NCBI GenBank assembly: GCA_017311315.1
Contig: CM029671.1
Location: 23,812,227-23,876,226, forward strand
Reading direction: 5' to 3'
From: Dendrocalamus latiflorus
Lineage: Eukaryota; Streptophyta; Magnoliopsida; Poales; Poaceae
Length of the DNA stretch: 64,000 bases
Below, piece after piece: positions 10,201 through 21,760 of this stretch; within the stretch, counting starts at the first letter, position 1, and the number at the start of each line of letters is the position of its first letter. The translations under genes and the position numbers were made by a program. The notes below the pieces were generated by a model. It was not told the origin of the DNA and searched no databases. It saw only the letters and a list, made by a program, of their open reading frames with translations.

Positions 10201-13200
10201 AGTGATGAATGGATTCTTGATTTAGCCTATACTTTCCACGAGTCTGAACCGCGAGTGGTTCATTACCTATGAAGCTACGCCAAGTGGATCAGTGTTGATG
10301 GGTGATAATACGCCATGCAAGGTTGCAGGTATTGGTTCTATACAGATCAAGATATTTGATGGCGCCATCAAGACTTTGTCGGATGTTCGTCATATTCTAA
10401 ATGTGGAGAAATCTTATCTCGTTGAGTACTTTTGATGCTAAAAGGTACAAATATTCAGGTGGAGGTGGAGTTCTGAAAGTCACCAAAGATTCTCATGTTG
10501 TGATGAAGGGTGATATGAAGGCTGTCAATTTATATCATCTGCAAGGCACCTACAATTTCAGGTAATGCTACTGTTGCCTCAAATAAATCATTTGATTCTG
10601 ATGCTACTAATCTTTGGTATATACGTCTGAGGCATATGAGTGAAACTGAAATGATGAAATTATACAACAGAGGATTTGGTTATTGATAAGAAGACTCCAA
10701 TTGAGGTATAGTCTGGCTCTCAAACAGATTATTCAAACTTAAGAATATTTGGCTGTCCTGCTTATGCTCATGTTAACAACGGTAAATTAGAGCTTAGAGC
10801 AGTTAAGTGCATTTTTTTATTATAAAACTGATGTGAGGATATAAATTGTTGAATCCTGAAACTATAAAGTTGGTTATTAGCAGAAGTGTTACTTTTGATG
10901 AGTCTGCTATGTTGCATGATAAGCCATCTATTAATGTTCCCGTTAGCAATCAAGCGTGCAGGTGGAGTATGTTATTGATTCAAGATCTACACTACAAGTC
11001 GACAAGGAAAATATTTCAAAAGCCCCTATTGTTGAGCAGCCAACACATCGTTCCAGTGTAGTTGATAGAGAGGAGGAACATTCAGCCTCTTAAGAGATTG
11101 ATTGAAGAAAAAAATGTTGTGGCTTATTATTTGAATATAGCAAAAGAAATTGAAGGTATTGCAGAACCCTTGCCTTATTCAGAAGCTATCTCTTCGAGTG
11201 ATTCAGAAAGATTGATAACTGTCATATATGATGAGATGGAATCTTTTGACAAGAATGGCACTTGGGAGCTGATCAAGTTGCCAATTGAAAAAACATATTC
11301 GTAGCAATTGACTCTGATTCGGTTTCCTCTCCGTGTAGAACTCTTTTCCCAAACACTATATATATGTACCCCAGTAGCCCATAGGAAGAGCAAGTTCTCC
11401 ATTGTAATCTCTCCTTATTATAGTGATTTGTCTTTGAACGTAAAAAAAATCGTGTTTTTTGTCTCGATTTTTCTGTGCATTATTTGCAACATACCCTTTA
11501 GAAGCAATAAGAACTAGTACTTGAATTAATATATTCTAATTTTCTAACTTTTTTTACTGTAAAAAAATGACTCTGCAATTAACAGAGCTCACCTCTGTGA
11601 ATCTTCTCGTAACTTTGCATCCAACTCCTTGTTGGGTGGATACTTAGGCAAGCTTGAAGGTTCACATGCGTAAGGTTTTGTCTTGAAAAACTGTTCCAAG
11701 TACACAAAGCGAAAATAAATCAGTCATTTTTGGAGCAATTTGATTCATCGTGCTACTCTTATAAAATTTTAAAATAGGGACAAACGAAATTAATTTTGCA
11801 ACAAAGATGTTTGAAATGACAATGCTACATTAAAAAGTTGTCTGTAGAAAGATAAGGCACTGCAAAAAAAAAAGGAAGGAAAGAAAGAAGAACTGCAGCA
11901 TGAGAAGGAAGTCAGTTGGAACAGAATGGTGATGGACAAATATCCGATCGGCCCCCTCCCAGCATTGGTTGTCTGTTGCCAGGTCTGTGCAACTACACTG
12001 TGTGTGAATTATTGGTGAGGACATCATGGACTATATGTGAGGGACAAAGAACACTTACTTTGCTCACACTGAAGCTAAGGACTTATTGACCATATGCTAA
12101 TACCATGTACAAAGATGGAAGATGCAAGCAAAATGCAAGTCACACTGACAATAATTGTCAGCTTTCGCACATGAAGATTTGGCATTGAGATTATAATCAA
12201 ATTGATATAGTTTGAAAAAAATCTGTTATTACACTTACACTACTATTTCCTAACTACATGAGTGAATGGATTATATTCCATGATGATGCATAGCAAAAAG
12301 AAAAGGGCAGGATAGAATTTCAGTAGTAGATTTCAATGAACCAACAACTGCAATTCTAAATTTCATATATACTAGTTTTTTAATCCTTCATCATCTAACA
12401 TACAATAGGAACATAGGATATTACATGATGCAATCTTACCTCAGATGTAAGAGCACCTGATGCAGTAGCACGCCTGTAGGGTTCCACCGACAGAAGAGTT
12501 TCTAGTAAACTCAATGCATTTTCTGGTACCCCTCTGAAAACATCTCGAAGGGTACTTGGATAAGGATAACGTGGTTTGAATACTGTCGCATGAGGCAACC
12601 TTGACTTCTTCCAATACTCGTCAGCAGGGGAGCCACAAAGCTTAAAAATCTTATGCAATTGTTCCACCTGAAAAATGAAAGAGATGTGACAACATATTGA
12701 CATACAGCATGAAATTCCTTAAGAATTTATAACTCTCCGCAAGCTAAAATGGGGAAAGTTGAAACATATAATATGTGGGAATAATTAGGTTATAGAGGGT
12801 TGCATAACTAAAGCATAAAACTAGATGTGCTAAGAGTGAAAGCTCATTGGCATAACCACAATTATTCAGAAAGTTTATTTTACAGCATTCAGTAATGTCA
12901 GCAGTATGACAATATCCATATCAATTTTCCTCCTATCCTCCCAAGTCCCACCAACATTTTGACCAAAATTTAGTCAAAAGGTGTCCAATACACAATATTA
13001 CGTTGGTACCTCAGTATTTACTATTTAGTACTTGGCATTGGCAAGACCATGATGCTCAAACAAGGCTTTGACAAAGCCCCAAAAGCCAGTTGCTGGTAAA
13101 CTGGTCAATTCATACATAAAGGTATCGGACAACATGAAGCCTCAAATCTCAACCTACCCTTACAACATAACACCTCTTTAAACTTTCTGGACTGTAGGTG

Positions 13201-15137
13201 ACCTTTTCAAGTTATATACTCAGGAAGATATAATAAATTCTAGTAATTAGCACAACTCAATTAATTACCTCAGTTCTTCCCTGCAGGATAGGTTTCCCAT
13301 GGAACATCTCAGCAAACACACACCCAACGCTCCACAAATCAACAGCTGCATCATAGTGAGTTGAACCTAACAGCAGTTCAGGTGGTCGGTACCACAGTGT
13401 AACTACACGGCTGGTCAGAGGATGGTTTTTGCTGGGATCAAAGTAATTAGCAAGACCAAAATCAGCTATTTTTAGAACCCCTTCATTATTCACAAGGAGA
13501 TTAGCACCCTTGATATCACGATGAACAACACGACGTGAATGGCAATGCTCCAGTCCTGACAGTAACTGGTTCATGTAGCACTTGACCTGCAATAGTGACA
13601 ATCAGAGAAAAAGTCGGGTCAGCACAATGCAAAGTCAAAGTTGTACGGAAACAAATACACTTTAGTCGACATGAACATACCTGTGCTTCACTGAACTTGA
13701 TGTCAGGGGAGGAAGAAAGTCCAGCAAGATCGTGCTCCATGTATTCAAATACTAGGTAAAGGCTGCATGATAACCGAGAAGTAATCAAGCCTTCCAGTTT
13801 CATGACATTTGGATGGTCAAGCCTTCTTAATATTTGTATCTCCCTTGCCATGAATCTAACACTCTCTGGCTCAAAATTGTCAAATCGCACCTTCTTCAGT
13901 GCAACAATCTTTCCAGTATCAAGATCCCGTGCCCTAAACACACTGCTATATGTGCCTTGCCCAACCTACACACAGTGCAACAAAGAAACAAGGTCAGACC
14001 CTAAGAGGCACAGAGCAAACATTCATCTGAAGCAATTACGTGTATAACTTGAGAGAGAAAAAAGCGCAGGTTCACAAGGTGTGCACCAAAAAAGGCACAC
14101 CAGAAAAATTGAACATGTATTCCACAGCTTCATAGCCCTTGTTGCAGACATAAAACTAGCCTATCAGTGAAACTGCTTTGTTTCCCACTTACTTATCTCC
14201 ATGGTAATGATCACATAGAAGAAATGGTATAAAGAGGTCAAATTTCCTACCAGCAAAGCACATCAACATAGAGACAACTAAAACATGTGAAATCTCCCAT
14301 GCCTCCACCCTTTATTTCCTTCATTCTCATAAACAGATGCCCATTACTAGTTTATTCTTCAGCCTAGTTCTTTTGACCTTATGGTTTCCCCTAAACAAAC
14401 AATCAGGATGGCGCTGTGTTTCGAATCGACTTACCGGGATAGTGTTTTCAAAGCGGCTTCTCGGCATTCGGTTTGTTCGCATAAATGCTCGTGATAAAAC
14501 CAAAAACTATAAACCGCAGTTATAAATCAAGCCACAGCCGAAAAACACCCAATCTTCATGTCATAATCCATCACCCAACAAAGTACTACTAACTAACACA
14601 TAGTATTAAGATACCTACCAATTCAGACACATAACAAGTCCAACAACCGTCTTCCTTCTAAAAATCCACATGCATGAAAAAGTTTCGCAATGGAAAATGA
14701 CCCACGAGCCATTGAATTGAATCAACAGGAAACCTCAAGCGAAAGCTTCACAGTACCTTCTCCAGCTTCTCAAAGGAGTCGATCTTGAGCGGGATCCACC
14801 CCTGGATGGCCTCCCCGGCGACGGCGCTGAGCCACGGCGGCCACCCGGCCGCCACCTGCTCCCCCTCCAAGCTCCTCCGGAGGCTCCGCAGCCGGAAGCT
14901 CCGGGACGCGGCCGCCACGGCGACGACGGCAGCCTTCCCCGGTTCCTCCGCCGCCTCCTTCTTCTCTGACCTCCTCGCCGTCGCCGACGACGACGAGCAG
15001 CGCAGGGAGGAGACGGAGACGGAGACCGACGCCGGCGCAGGCTCCGGCAGGCTTGGTTGGCTCCTCTCCCGGAGCGCGCCGGACGAGTAGACCGCCGGAG
15101 TCACCGAGACGGCGTTCTTGGACGCGACGCAGCCCAT
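7269..15137 (-). CDS. CDK-like Ser/Thr protein kinase (CRK1 / At1g54610-type), 8 coding exons
   Basis: Predicted 700-aa cyclin-dependent-kinase-like protein. Coding exons in order: 15137-14757, 13965-13681, 13586-13269, 12667-12440, 11690-11593, 8283-8175, 8032-7499, 7418-7269. All introns are GT-AG and the frame is kept throughout. Seen: N-terminal MGCVASKN (Gly2/Cys3 suit N-myristoylation and palmitoylation, so probably membrane-associated); glycine loop VGQGTYSSVF at 128; Lys151 in VALKK; HRDIKGANLL at 244; DFG at 264; PPELLLG. EPESVRF replaces the PSTAIRE helix. The kinase domain spans about 128-407; the basic, Ser-rich tail ends HKVDELLEKHERHIRQ, a family signature. An upstream in-frame ATG exists at 15269; 15137 was chosen because it gives the family MGC start. 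Intron 6 holds a copia element. The last residues (GSFVS) are atypical, so a further splice at 7285 is possible. Confidence 0.9.
8464..8791 (+). repeat. copia 5' LTR
   Basis: The part from about 8571 aligns with 11300-11491, sharing gattcggtttNctctccgtg and tatatatgtaccccagtag. The outer boundary is set by the TACCC duplication. The LTR starts TA and ends TA where TG...CA is usual, consistent with decay. The region around 8630 carries a tatatata stretch that could be the promoter TATA box. Confidence 0.75.
9569..10272 (+). pseudogene. copia gag remnant (capsid and zinc knuckle)
   Basis: Two overlapping frames, 9569-9871 and 9868-10272, cover the C-terminal part of a copia gag. The first has a UBN2/gag-polypeptide-like region (HKMTEGASLVNHL, LGLILLCSLPSSY). 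The second has a basic, Ser/Arg-rich stretch followed by the zinc knuckle CMYCKKDGHDISEC and a protease-like start (DEWILDLAYTFH, where an aspartic protease normally reads WILD-[ST]-A/G). Upstream gag sequence at about 9320-9565 is present with stops. It is relict coding sequence of the retrotransposon, not a host gene. Confidence 0.82.
11300..11491 (+). repeat. copia 3' LTR, 5'-truncated
   Basis: About 192 bp aligning with 8571-8791. It is joined directly to reverse-transcriptase-start sequence with no polypurine tract, so a deletion removed the rest of pol and the start of this LTR. It ends gcaaca at 11491, followed by the target duplication taccc. Confidence 0.8.
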
Positions 15138-16030
15138 CGCGGCGGTGCACTGCACTACCACCAAGCACCACCAACCATACGCCGAGCTCGCAGGCCGATC
15201 AAGAACGCCACCGTTCGCGCCAAGGCGTGAATTTTTGCTTGCTCCAGCCTCCTCTCTCAAACCCCTCACTCCCGCATTGGACTGAACCGCCGGCGGTACA
15301 GAGAATCAAGAGAAATTTGACCCTCCCCTTCGCCGAAAGGCGTCGTCACGGGCCAAACACGGCACAAGTCAAGCAAGAGCAAGTCGGGATTGACCTGGAG
15401 ACTAATAAATGGTGCGATTTAGACGCGAGCCAGCAGAAACGAAAAAAAGACGAGACCCTGACGCCGCCGCCACCACCGCTACCGCCAGATCAAGACAGAG
15501 ATATTTTCAGCCGCGGAACCGTGATCGATCGCACCATTACGGCACGAGACAACCGTTACGGCAACGAAAAAAGCCACAACCTTTTCGCGAATCCAGCGAG
15601 CGACGGAGCAAGAAACCGCCAGAATCAGGCGACTAGACCCAAATTGGAGCAAGAAGCAGCACAAACAGCCAGAAACCGCGCAGCCGCGGCTCGCCGGAGC
15701 AGATCAAGAAAAGCCACCAAATTTGGCCGGGGAAACGGCAAGAACACTACACCAGAACAGGCGCAGGTGGGGAGGGAGCTCGATCAGGGGAGCAGACGCG
15801 GAGGAGTGGGGCGGATTCGCAGGTGCGAACCGGGCTTTAAATGGTCCATGCGATTGCGAGCGATGTCACTACGCGGGAGGAGTGATGAGATTTTCGCGCA
15901 CGCTTCTCTCTCTACTTTTGGGCGTCGTCGCTTTGCTCTGCCCCTCGGCGCGGCTCCCTGCTGTTCTTGTAGCGAGATTAGCGGGGGACAGCAGCCTTTG
16001 GGCCCGTCAACTGCTTCAACGGACGATTTT
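15138..16030 (-). promoter_or_regulatory. Kinase gene 5' UTR and promoter region
   Basis: A GC-rich stretch upstream of the kinase start. On the minus strand a TTTAAA box lies at about 15837-15842 (catttaaagcccgg), which would give a 5' UTR of roughly 650-680 bases if used. The long plus-strand open frame across 15053-16069 is an antisense, low-complexity Arg/Ser/Pro product with no domain and is not annotated as a gene. The TATA assignment is inference from position and composition. Confidence 0.4.
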
Positions 16031-16034
16031 TTTC

Positions 16035-16220
16035 TGCAGGGTCTAATTTTTAAACAAAATGTTTTTTAAGATAAGATTTACAAATTAATTATAATATAAA
16101 TTAAAATTTCAACGTCTATATCAACCAAAATTATAAGCGAATATCTCTCTATCCGTAATCTCTGTCATAAACAGCTAAAATTCAAAAAAAAATTAGCAAA
16201 AAACATAAGCCACAGCCATA
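16035..16220 (+). repeat. MITE-like repeat, family A copy
   Basis: Same orientation as 4080-4285, with corresponding phrases 'aacaaaatgttttttaagataagattta', 'gcgaatatctctctatccgtaatct' and 'aacagctaaaattc', ending cataagccacagcc. Confidence 0.55.
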
Positions 16221-16239
16221 TTAAACAGGCCCTTTAAGT

Positions 16240-16505
16240 GCCACTCGGTTGGACTGAAATAAGTTGACTTATGGTTGAAATTTCACTGTAGCTGGCTGAG
16301 ATTACATTATAGCTGATGGTGGCTTATCTGACGTAACTAAATTTAAAAAAATTAAAAATAGAAAAAACAAGTTAGCCTATTATAAACAATACAAATAAAT
16401 ACGGATTAGAAGAACCGGTAAAAAAGCTAAAAAGATAGAAAAAGGAAAAATTTAGAAATAATAAAAAATAAACTAGAATTAGAAGCTTAAGTCAAATGAG
16501 TCTGG
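16240..16505 (+). repeat. Recurring MITE-like repeat, family B
   Basis: About 265 bp with an A-rich centre, bracketed by 'gacttatggttgaaatttcactgta' and 'agaagcttaagtcaaatgag'. Related copies lie at about 19905-20150, 52135-52385 and 61370-61680. Shared features are gttagcctatNa, a run of short AAAAA phrases and a closing 'agaagNttaagNcaaa'. No transposase; family unknown. Confidence 0.55.
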
Positions 16506-17228
16506 CTTTAATTTCGCGCAACTTTGCGGTTTGAACCTTGAGGTTTACGCAGCTATTCGGTTTACGCAGCTATTCGGTTTATACGGCCGCCGTACGCGCC
16601 AGCGTAAATGCCGTCAGTACCTTCGTTTGGTGAAAGGTGCATGACTGACTGGTCCTAGTTGGGCACTGATTTTCTTCAGCTTCTAAAAATGCTAATGAAC
16701 GCCGTGCTGTAAACGGTGCTTCTGACTACGCCGAAGTAATTCGAAACGTGTCGGTCTATTTTTTTATTTTTATTTTTTGTCTTTTATTCTTTATATTATC
16801 TAGGATGGTATAACGGTTTTTTATTATTTTTTAATTAAATAATTTAAAAAAAGTTAACAGATAATGTAATGTATTTTCAACTAAAAGTCAATAGTCGCAC
16901 CTAAAAGCCATGGTTTAAAATCTGTTTAGAGCAGTCCCGAATTTTAGCAAATTCCTTCCTTAAATTGTTCCTTTTTGTGTATCCTGATTTGCTTGTCCTT
17001 GATCCTTCTCTCCGTCCACCAAGATATGTACTTGTTGTCTGCCTTATAGGTCGGAGTATTTAATAAAAGGTTGTCTATTTCTCAGCTAATCGGGAAAACT
17101 TAAATCTCAGCCGATTTTCATCCATTAATATATGATCCAACCCTCTCCCCAACAACTTTTCCTTAATACATATATAGGGTCTCTTTTTTCAGGTTTTTAA
17201 AACTGATTTTCATTTTCCTATGGTAATT
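16505..17228. other. Intergenic, no gene
   Basis: AT-rich, with a short duplicated phrase (tttacgcagctattcgg, 16544-16577). No supported coding sequence. Confidence 0.6.
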
Positions 17229-17405
17229 AGCTTTTAAACAAAATGTCTTTTCAATACGGGTATATAAGTTGATTGTAATACACACTATAGAGACTTCATT
17301 TATATCGGCCAAAACCACACGTAAGTTTCTGTTACTTCGCACTCTCTCTCACTAATAGTTAAAAAATCATAAACCATAGCCAAAAGTCATAAGCTGAAAC
17401 TAAAA
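17228..17405 (+). repeat. MITE-like repeat, family A copy
   Basis: About 180 bp with 'aaacaaaatgtcttttcaatac', 'gcactctctctcactaatag' and 'aaccatagccaaaagtcataagc', matching 4080-4285 in order and orientation. Confidence 0.5.
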
Positions 17406-19230
17406 AGAACAAACCCATAAACCCATCCCTAACCCTTACTCCCTCCTCATACCCCTACCCCTAGCTGCCGCCATCCTCACTCCCCCTCTGCGCGCCGCCT
17501 CGCCAATGCCCATCAAAGCCTGTCAGCGAGCTCCTCCCTAGGCCCTAGCTACTACCATCGCCCGTCTCCTTCTCCTTTGCCTCGCCTCTGCCTCCCACCA
17601 CCAACTACGCCTTTCCTCCTCTCCAGCGAGATTATCCACGCCGCCCTTCTTCATCTTCGACGGCTACCGCCATCGGATCCGCCATCGCTTCCTAACCACT
17701 TGCATTTTTGTCGCCCCAGCCGACCTTCACCGTCGACTGCTCTCCTCCGACTCACGGCCGACGGTGCCTCCTCTCTCTAAAGCTTGGGGCTCCGATGGAC
17801 CCTAACCTTAACTTGGCACCTCCGATGAAGACGTTGCCATTGTCACCCAGAGAAGAAGACGACAACTCCCATAGTTGGAATCTTCACACGCGATCCAAAG
17901 GTGAGAAAGTCGATTGAGATTTTAAGAATTTTTGGTTGCCTAAGAATTAGCGATCTCATTTAATAAAAAAAATTATTGATCCAATTTACAAAAACAAGGT
18001 CTATTTTTTCTAGCCAGGGACCGACCTTTTGTCTTAAGTTAAGAGGACGTGAGGGTAGATTCTCTTTAGACATGACCGGTCCACTCCATATGGCAGCGGT
18101 AATACAATGTACTAAAACTACTAGTACTCTAGTAGTATTTCACTAATGACAAGTCCGGTGTTACTTTCTCTTTCACTGTACTAGTACTGCTATTATTTTA
18201 CATTACCGATACGACTCTTAATTCCAATACTAACTTGTCCTACCAGACGTCTCAGTCCATGCCCAACCGTTACCACATAATCATCTCACACAACATATCC
18301 TTCTTATTCTACACTAGTAGCCAAAGTTCCCCTGTCCCACTGTTTCTCATTGAGCTCTTGTTTCTCACCCGCACCAAGAGCTCGATGCTCTCAATATCTT
18401 GCTCCCTCTCCCTCTTTTCTATTTCTCTCCTTGTAGATTTGCACTCGACGAAAGCCATACGCCATGATTGGGGCTCGTGTAGAGGTTTCCCTTTCAGTGG
18501 AGAGACCAGAGTCTATTGGATTTGTTGCCCTCGTGGTCAAATCTCGCCAGATTTGGTGGGGACAGGACTAGAAGAGTTGGGGGGGGGGGTAAGACGTGAC
18601 AAGCTTGCACTGCTAGATTTGAGCCCCGCCAGTGATGGTGTGGCTTGTCCCATCCTCTAATGCTCATCTCAAATATTGGTATTGGGTAAGTTGAATTATT
18701 GCAACAATTATTTTTAAATGTTGCAGCACAAGATAGAAAATATTGTAAATGTTTCAATGGTTATTTTGTTGTTGTAACAAGGTTTATTTTTTATTGCAAT
18801 AGGTTCTTGTATTTGTTGCTCCAATAGTTTAAATTTATTCTACATTTTTGTTTGTTAATTTCGTATTTGTTGCATCCGAATCGAATATCTGTTGCAAGCT
18901 TAGAAATTAATTATTACGCTTCTGGGATTTTTCATTGCACCCAATCAAATTAGACGTCTCATCCTCATCCATTCACCGACCAAGCCTACGTCTCCCAATC
19001 CATATTCTCACATCGCAGCTCCTCCCCTTTAGTGCCTCATTAGTCTTTGATTAGAAGCTAGCCACCATCGCATATATGCTCCTCCTACTCTTCCCTCTCT
19101 CTCTCTGGATGTGTCGCAGTGGCCGATGGCCAAAGGAGCGAGGCAGCATGTCTGCTTCTACAGCATCCTTTTCCTCCTAGAGTGGCCCTTGTCGAATGAT
19201 GATTTGGAGGAGTAGCCTTGCCTATTTTTT
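17405..19230. other. Repeat-derived region: pyrimidine-rich block and GTTGCA-rich block
   Basis: 17410-17800 is a C/T-rich block whose frames encode only Pro/Leu/Ser low-complexity peptides. 18700-18930 repeats 'gttgcaacaa'-like phrases (ttattgcaacaatt, aatgttgcagcac, tatttgttgcatcc). A similar combination occurs at 53700-54500, suggesting both come from one unidentified rice transposon family. No supported gene. Confidence 0.45.
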
Positions 19231-19231
19231 T

Positions 19232-19395
19232 GGGCTACGGCTTTTGGCTGCGGCTTATGAGTTATGGTTGTTAGCGAGAGAGAACGGAGAGAGATTTGCA
19301 TGTGATTTTGGCCTATATAAATAAAGTAGTTGCAGTGTCTATTAGAATTGACTTTTGACTCTATTTTAAAAAGATATTTTATTTAAAAGTTAGTT
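19232..19395 (-). repeat. MITE-like repeat, family A copy, reverse orientation
   Basis: Reverse complement of the family A pattern: starts 'gctacggcttttggctgcgg' and contains 'agcgagagagaacggagagagat' and 'tattttaaaaagatattttattt'. Confidence 0.5.
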
Positions 19396-21760
19396 ACTGT
19401 AGAAAGAAAAGTTTTTCTTAGGGAAAAAAAGGGAAAAAGATCAGGATTGGATGGTTGCTAGATGACTAAAAGTGATATCCAACGATTGAAAGTGTGTACG
19501 GTGAAAAAGTTCTCATCGTGCTTGGAGACGCTAGCACAGACCCGTTCCTTTCCTACTTTTCGCACTCGGAACTGTCCAGTTTCCACCCTTTTATTTTCCT
19601 CTCTTCATATCATTTCTTCTTTTACCGCGACGCGGGGCGAGGACGCAGGAGAGAGACTGAGGAAAGTGAAGAGCAACGTGGGCTCCACATGCTCGGTCCG
19701 ACCGAGTCGATCCGCCTCTCGTGTCCGTGTGAAAGCGATGTGACATCGGCGAGCCACCCCTCGTGCCAGACCGGATCCATGTAAACAGCAGCCAACGAGT
19801 CAAACTCGGCGTACTTGCGCGAACCAGTTTTGACGATTCCGTCGACGAATCATTATTTCGGCTAAAGAAATTTTGCACCGGGGTATTTTCAGCCCACACA
19901 TTTGAGCTGAGATTTAGTGGTTCATAGCTGAAACTATATTATAGTTACATAAAATTGTACTGTAACTGATGGTGACTTATTTAGCATAATTAAATTAAAA
20001 AAAAGAAAAAATAGGTTAGTCCATCACGTGTAATGCAAACGAATATAGAAAAAAGAACCGATAAAAACTCAAAAATCGTTAGAAAAAACGAAATTTATGA
20101 ATAGTGAAAAATAAACCAGAAGTCAGAAGGTTAAGCCAAAATGAGTGGGGCTTTGTCCGCATGTATTTGCTGTACTCTACGTTGACTCCAGAGTCTGCAT
20201 TTTTTTTTGGTGTATTCTACAACCTACATAAAGTAGGATTATAGTATATACCAGCTCCTTTTTCTTCTGCGAAGGGATATATTGCTTCTAGGTAGACCTA
20301 AGTATTGCCAGTTTGGTTGTATATTTATGATCTATTTGGAATGAAAGGATTATTTTGTTTTTCTTTTCAAAATTATTGCAACGGAGAACAAAGTATTCAG
20401 ATGAATAATTTGGTAGAGCCTAGGCCCAATTAAAGGTTGTCCATGTTACTTGAAAAAGAGAGAAAAAGAAAAGGCTCAATGTCTAGCTTGTCAGGTGTGA
20501 CATCCTGATCGTGCTTGCGTGTTTTAGGAAGGATAATCAACTCGGTGCAAAAATACACGGGTTTAGGGGCCTTACTTGTATTTTTCCTTTCAGCAAAGAG
20601 CTGTTCTTCAATGGAAAAGTTGTCTTTTCTAAGGAAATGCCATATCTTGGTACACTGATCTCTCATCCTCTTCCCGTGAACATGCACTGTAGACTGAGGC
20701 AAACACGAGAAGAAGTCGCCTAGAACACACAATGCACCATGCCTAGCAGCACTGTTCTCTTCAGTCTTCTGCCCTGTTATTTCTGCACAAATCAATAATG
20801 CGCCACTAACATATTAGCAGACAGACTACGGCATTTTAACCTACTATTGTGCGTTCCCAACTGCCCCGTCCAAACCATGAATAATGAATCCGACATGACA
20901 GTGCATTGCATTTGGAACTGTCCCAATATCTCTCTCTATCTATATCTGGTCAACACAAGAAGATTCGGGAAACAAGCTGATTGGGGTAGGGCTTTGTCAA
21001 CTAATGAAGATTAGGTTGGAGACTACTACTTTGACACCCTCAAAAGGCCAAAACCCCTAGTTGTTCTTAATCGATATTAGATGCTATATTGTGACTTTCA
21101 CACTTCTATTAACACAAGGATATTCATAGCTCTCCTCAGGGACAGAACTAGAACAAAAATAACTGAGATTTACTTCATCGTATATATAACATTATATATA
21201 GTTTTCAAGCAATATTATAATAAATAGTAATGTGTTTGGTAATTTTTAGCATCAATACTTTAACATAATCGACGACAGTGTGTGATAATAAAAAAGTAGT
21301 GGTCAAAAATACTATAGACAAAAGTTGGTCAGTATTGACAAAATACATCATTCAACCTCAATGACCTATTAAAAGAAAACAAAATTACTTAAAATTTTCA
21401 AGTAAAAAAAAATAGTAGAATGAATGGGTATAAATTAAAATGAATTATCTTTTAGTATTTATATTCTTTCAAGATCATAAAGTGATGAACCATAACACAA
21501 TTAGTAATTTTGGTCAATTCTTATTTCTTCACATAGCAAATAAGTATATCATTCATGAAATTATTACCAATTAATTGAAAAAATAAGCTAGACATTTATA
21601 TGTTCAATAGTTCAAAAATAATATAATAGAAAATATGCCCAGTAGCTTACTTGATATTGCGGTCAAATATTACAATTTTACCCCAGATTTGCAATGAGTT
21701 AGGCTTGTATTCCAAAAATCAAAATTAAAACTCTAAGTCTTAACTCTACAATTCGACAAA
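19395..21760. other. Intergenic with family B copy, no gene
   Basis: A family B repeat occupies about 19905-20150. The minus-strand frame at 20430-20795 (121 codons) has no recognisable domain and is not called. 20930-21750 is AT-rich and featureless. Confidence 0.5.

Larger units (their letters stand above)
8464..11491 (+). mobile_element. Decayed Ty1/copia LTR retrotransposon in kinase intron 6
   Basis: A 3028-bp element antisense to the kinase gene. Seen: 5' LTR 8464-8791; a primer binding site tggtatcaaagc at 8794-8805, matching the initiator tRNA-Met type used by copia; a gag-like region about 9310-10272 with the zinc knuckle CX2CX4HX4C (CMYCKKDGHDISEC); broken integrase-region pieces about 10280-11060; and an open piece 11062-11304 ending in WELIKLP, which opens the reverse transcriptase in such elements. 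From there the sequence jumps into a 3' LTR lacking its first 107 bases or so (about 11300-11491). TACCC flanks the element at 8459-8463 and 11492-11496. Many stops and the missing RT/RNase H make it non-autonomous. Confidence 0.88.

Noticed and set aside
15053..16069. 338-codon plus-strand frame
   Set aside because: Antisense to kinase exon 1 and its leader; Arg/Ser/Pro low complexity with no domain, explained by GC-rich composition.
20430..20795. 121-codon minus-strand frame
   Set aside because: No recognisable domain, no splice context, no composition change.
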